Positions 22,879 through 23,659 of a stretch of DNA of 23,659 bases are shown one piece after another. The notes beneath the pieces are model-generated. The model worked only from the letters and a program-made list of their open reading frames with translations. It searched no databases and was not told the origin of the DNA. The stretch comes from an uncultured Lentisphaeria bacterium (GTDB lineage: Bacteria > Verrucomicrobiota > Lentisphaeria > JABSQK01 > CAJWLW01), in NCBI GenBank assembly GCA_913042885.1, contig CAJWLW010000040.1, positions 1 through 23,659 of the forward strand, read 5' to 3'. Both the position numbers and the translations under genes were made by a program. Each line of letters starts with the position of its first letter. Within the stretch, counting starts at the first letter, position 1.

Positions 22879-23659
22879 ATGAAGCGCGATTTCATCGATT
22901 GCCACTTTCACCTCTGGGATCTGAAGGAACCGGGTCTGCACTATTGCTGGCTGATGCCCGATGGCGAGGACCCGCAACTCGGCGATCGACTGGAGGAACT
23001 CAAGGGCACCACATATCTGATCGACGACTACATCGCCGAAACCCGGCAGGCCAACGTAACCAGGGCAGTCCATCTCCAGGCCGCCATCGGCTCGGAGGAC
23101 CCGGTCAAAGAAACGGCCTGGATCCAGGCCGCCGCTGACCGCACCGGGTTTCCGCTGGCAATAGTCGGATATACGGACCTCAAGCATCCGGATGCCGGCA
23201 AGGAACTCGAGCGGCATTGCCAATACGCCAATACCCGCGGCATCCGCGACTTCTCGGAAGGTGATTACCTCGTCGATCCCGACTTTCATCGCGGCTACTC
23301 GATGCTGGCAGACTTCGATCTGGTTGCCAGCTTGTCGATCGACTGGGAAGCGATGCCGAAGGCGCACGATCTGGCACAGAAATTTCCGCACATCCCCCTC
23401 GTCCTCGATCACTGCGGTGAACCCGCGGCGCGCGACGACGAATACTTCGAGAACTGGCGAAACGGCATGCGTACCGTAGCGCAGTCGGAAAATGTCACCT
23501 GCAAGATCTCCGGGCTCGGCATGGCGGACAACGACTGGACGGTCGACAGCATCCGCCGATGGGTGCTGACCTGCATTGACATCTTCGGCCCGCACCGCTG
23601 CATGTTCGGCACCAACTGGCCGGTCGACAAGCTGTACAGCACGTACGACGTCCTGATCA
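22879..23659 (+). CDS. Amidohydrolase family 2 (lactonase-type), cut by the window edge
   Basis: The frame is open from ATG 22879 to the end of the window (260 codons, no stop). GGGAG lies seven bases before the start. The product begins MKRDFIDCHFHLWDL, the metal-binding HxH strand of amidohydrolase-2 proteins such as L-fuconolactonase and L-rhamnonolactonase. It continues with VHLQAAIG, GIRDFSEGD, LVLDHCGEPA, CKISGLGM and RCMFGTNWPVDKL in family order. Members hydrolyse sugar lactones or decarboxylate aromatic acids. With an acid-sugar dehydratase and SDRs nearby, lactone hydrolysis is the likelier role. Probably 25-40 residues are missing at the C-terminus. Confidence 0.92.
   Translation, partial: MKRDFIDCHFHLWDLKEPGLHYCWLMPDGEDPQLGDRLEELKGTTYLIDDYIAETRQANVTRAVHLQAAIGSEDPVKETAWIQAAADRTGFPLAIVGYTDLKHPDAGKELERHCQYANTRGIRDFSEGDYLVDPDFHRGYSMLADFDLVASLSIDWEAMPKAHDLAQKFPHIPLVLDHCGEPAARDDEYFENWRNGMRTVAQSENVTCKISGLGMADNDWTVDSIRRWVLTCIDIFGPHRCMFGTNWPVDKLYSTYDVLI
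22881..22898. repeat. 18-bp direct repeat, copy 2
   Basis: This is the second copy of the repeat at 22815-22832, within the start of the amidohydrolase gene. The offset between copies is 66 bases. Confidence 0.9.

Noticed and set aside
22839..23138. 99-codon plus-strand frame overlapping the amidohydrolase
   Set aside because: It is out of frame with the amidohydrolase, which has its own ribosome site and conserved motifs.

Overview
The window looks like one contig from a bacterial genome with fairly high GC. The best taxonomic clue is the pseudopilin at 6139-6885. It begins with the methylation motif [10 protein letters not shown] and ends with an H-X9-DG motif, a combination typical of the Lentisphaerota/Verrucomicrobiota/Planctomycetota group; the exact N-terminal wording resembles Lentisphaerota most. 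This placement is inference from memory of those families, not from a search.

Layout, left to right. 1-942 has no intact gene; its left third holds what looks like a decayed CorA-type transporter on the minus strand. 943-4930 (+) is a housekeeping block: an HDOD signalling protein, then a tight yebC-ruvC-lysS operon. 5012-7085 (-) is the most striking part: a cobalamin riboswitch followed by an intrinsic terminator, then a pseudopilin-like gene and a secreted beta-rich protein 35 bases behind it. Next come endonuclease IV (nfo, -) and, divergent from it, an APC permease fused to universal-stress domains (+).

From 10352 to the right edge lies a catabolic island, mostly on the minus strand. 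It contains an operon of creatininase-like amidohydrolase, class I glutamine amidotransferase and SDR; a D-lyxose isomerase-type cupin; a TIM-barrel sugar isomerase/epimerase; a large zinc-finger SDR with an altered catalytic motif; a second classical SDR; a galactonate-dehydratase-like enolase-superfamily enzyme; a secreted esterase with HEAT-like repeats; a D-2-hydroxyacid dehydrogenase; and the start of a lactonase-type amidohydrolase cut by the window edge. Mutarotase, sugar dehydrogenase (SDR), lactonase, acid-sugar dehydratase and oxidoreductase are the steps of an oxidative (fucose/galactose-type) sugar pathway. The island probably handles unusual sugars or sugar acids.

A second theme is gene decay. 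Between the intact genes I find remnants: a DUF4432 epimerase missing its N-terminal two thirds (14765-15169), a tail of about 45 codons from a hexose-phosphate mutarotase (16851-16988), a ketol-acid-reductoisomerase-like gene with an apparent one-base deletion and a lost 3' end (22590-22803) abutting an 18-bp direct repeat, the possible CorA relic, and perhaps a 12-codon stub of a zinc alcohol dehydrogenase. No tRNA, rRNA, CRISPR array, phage gene or transposase was recognised.
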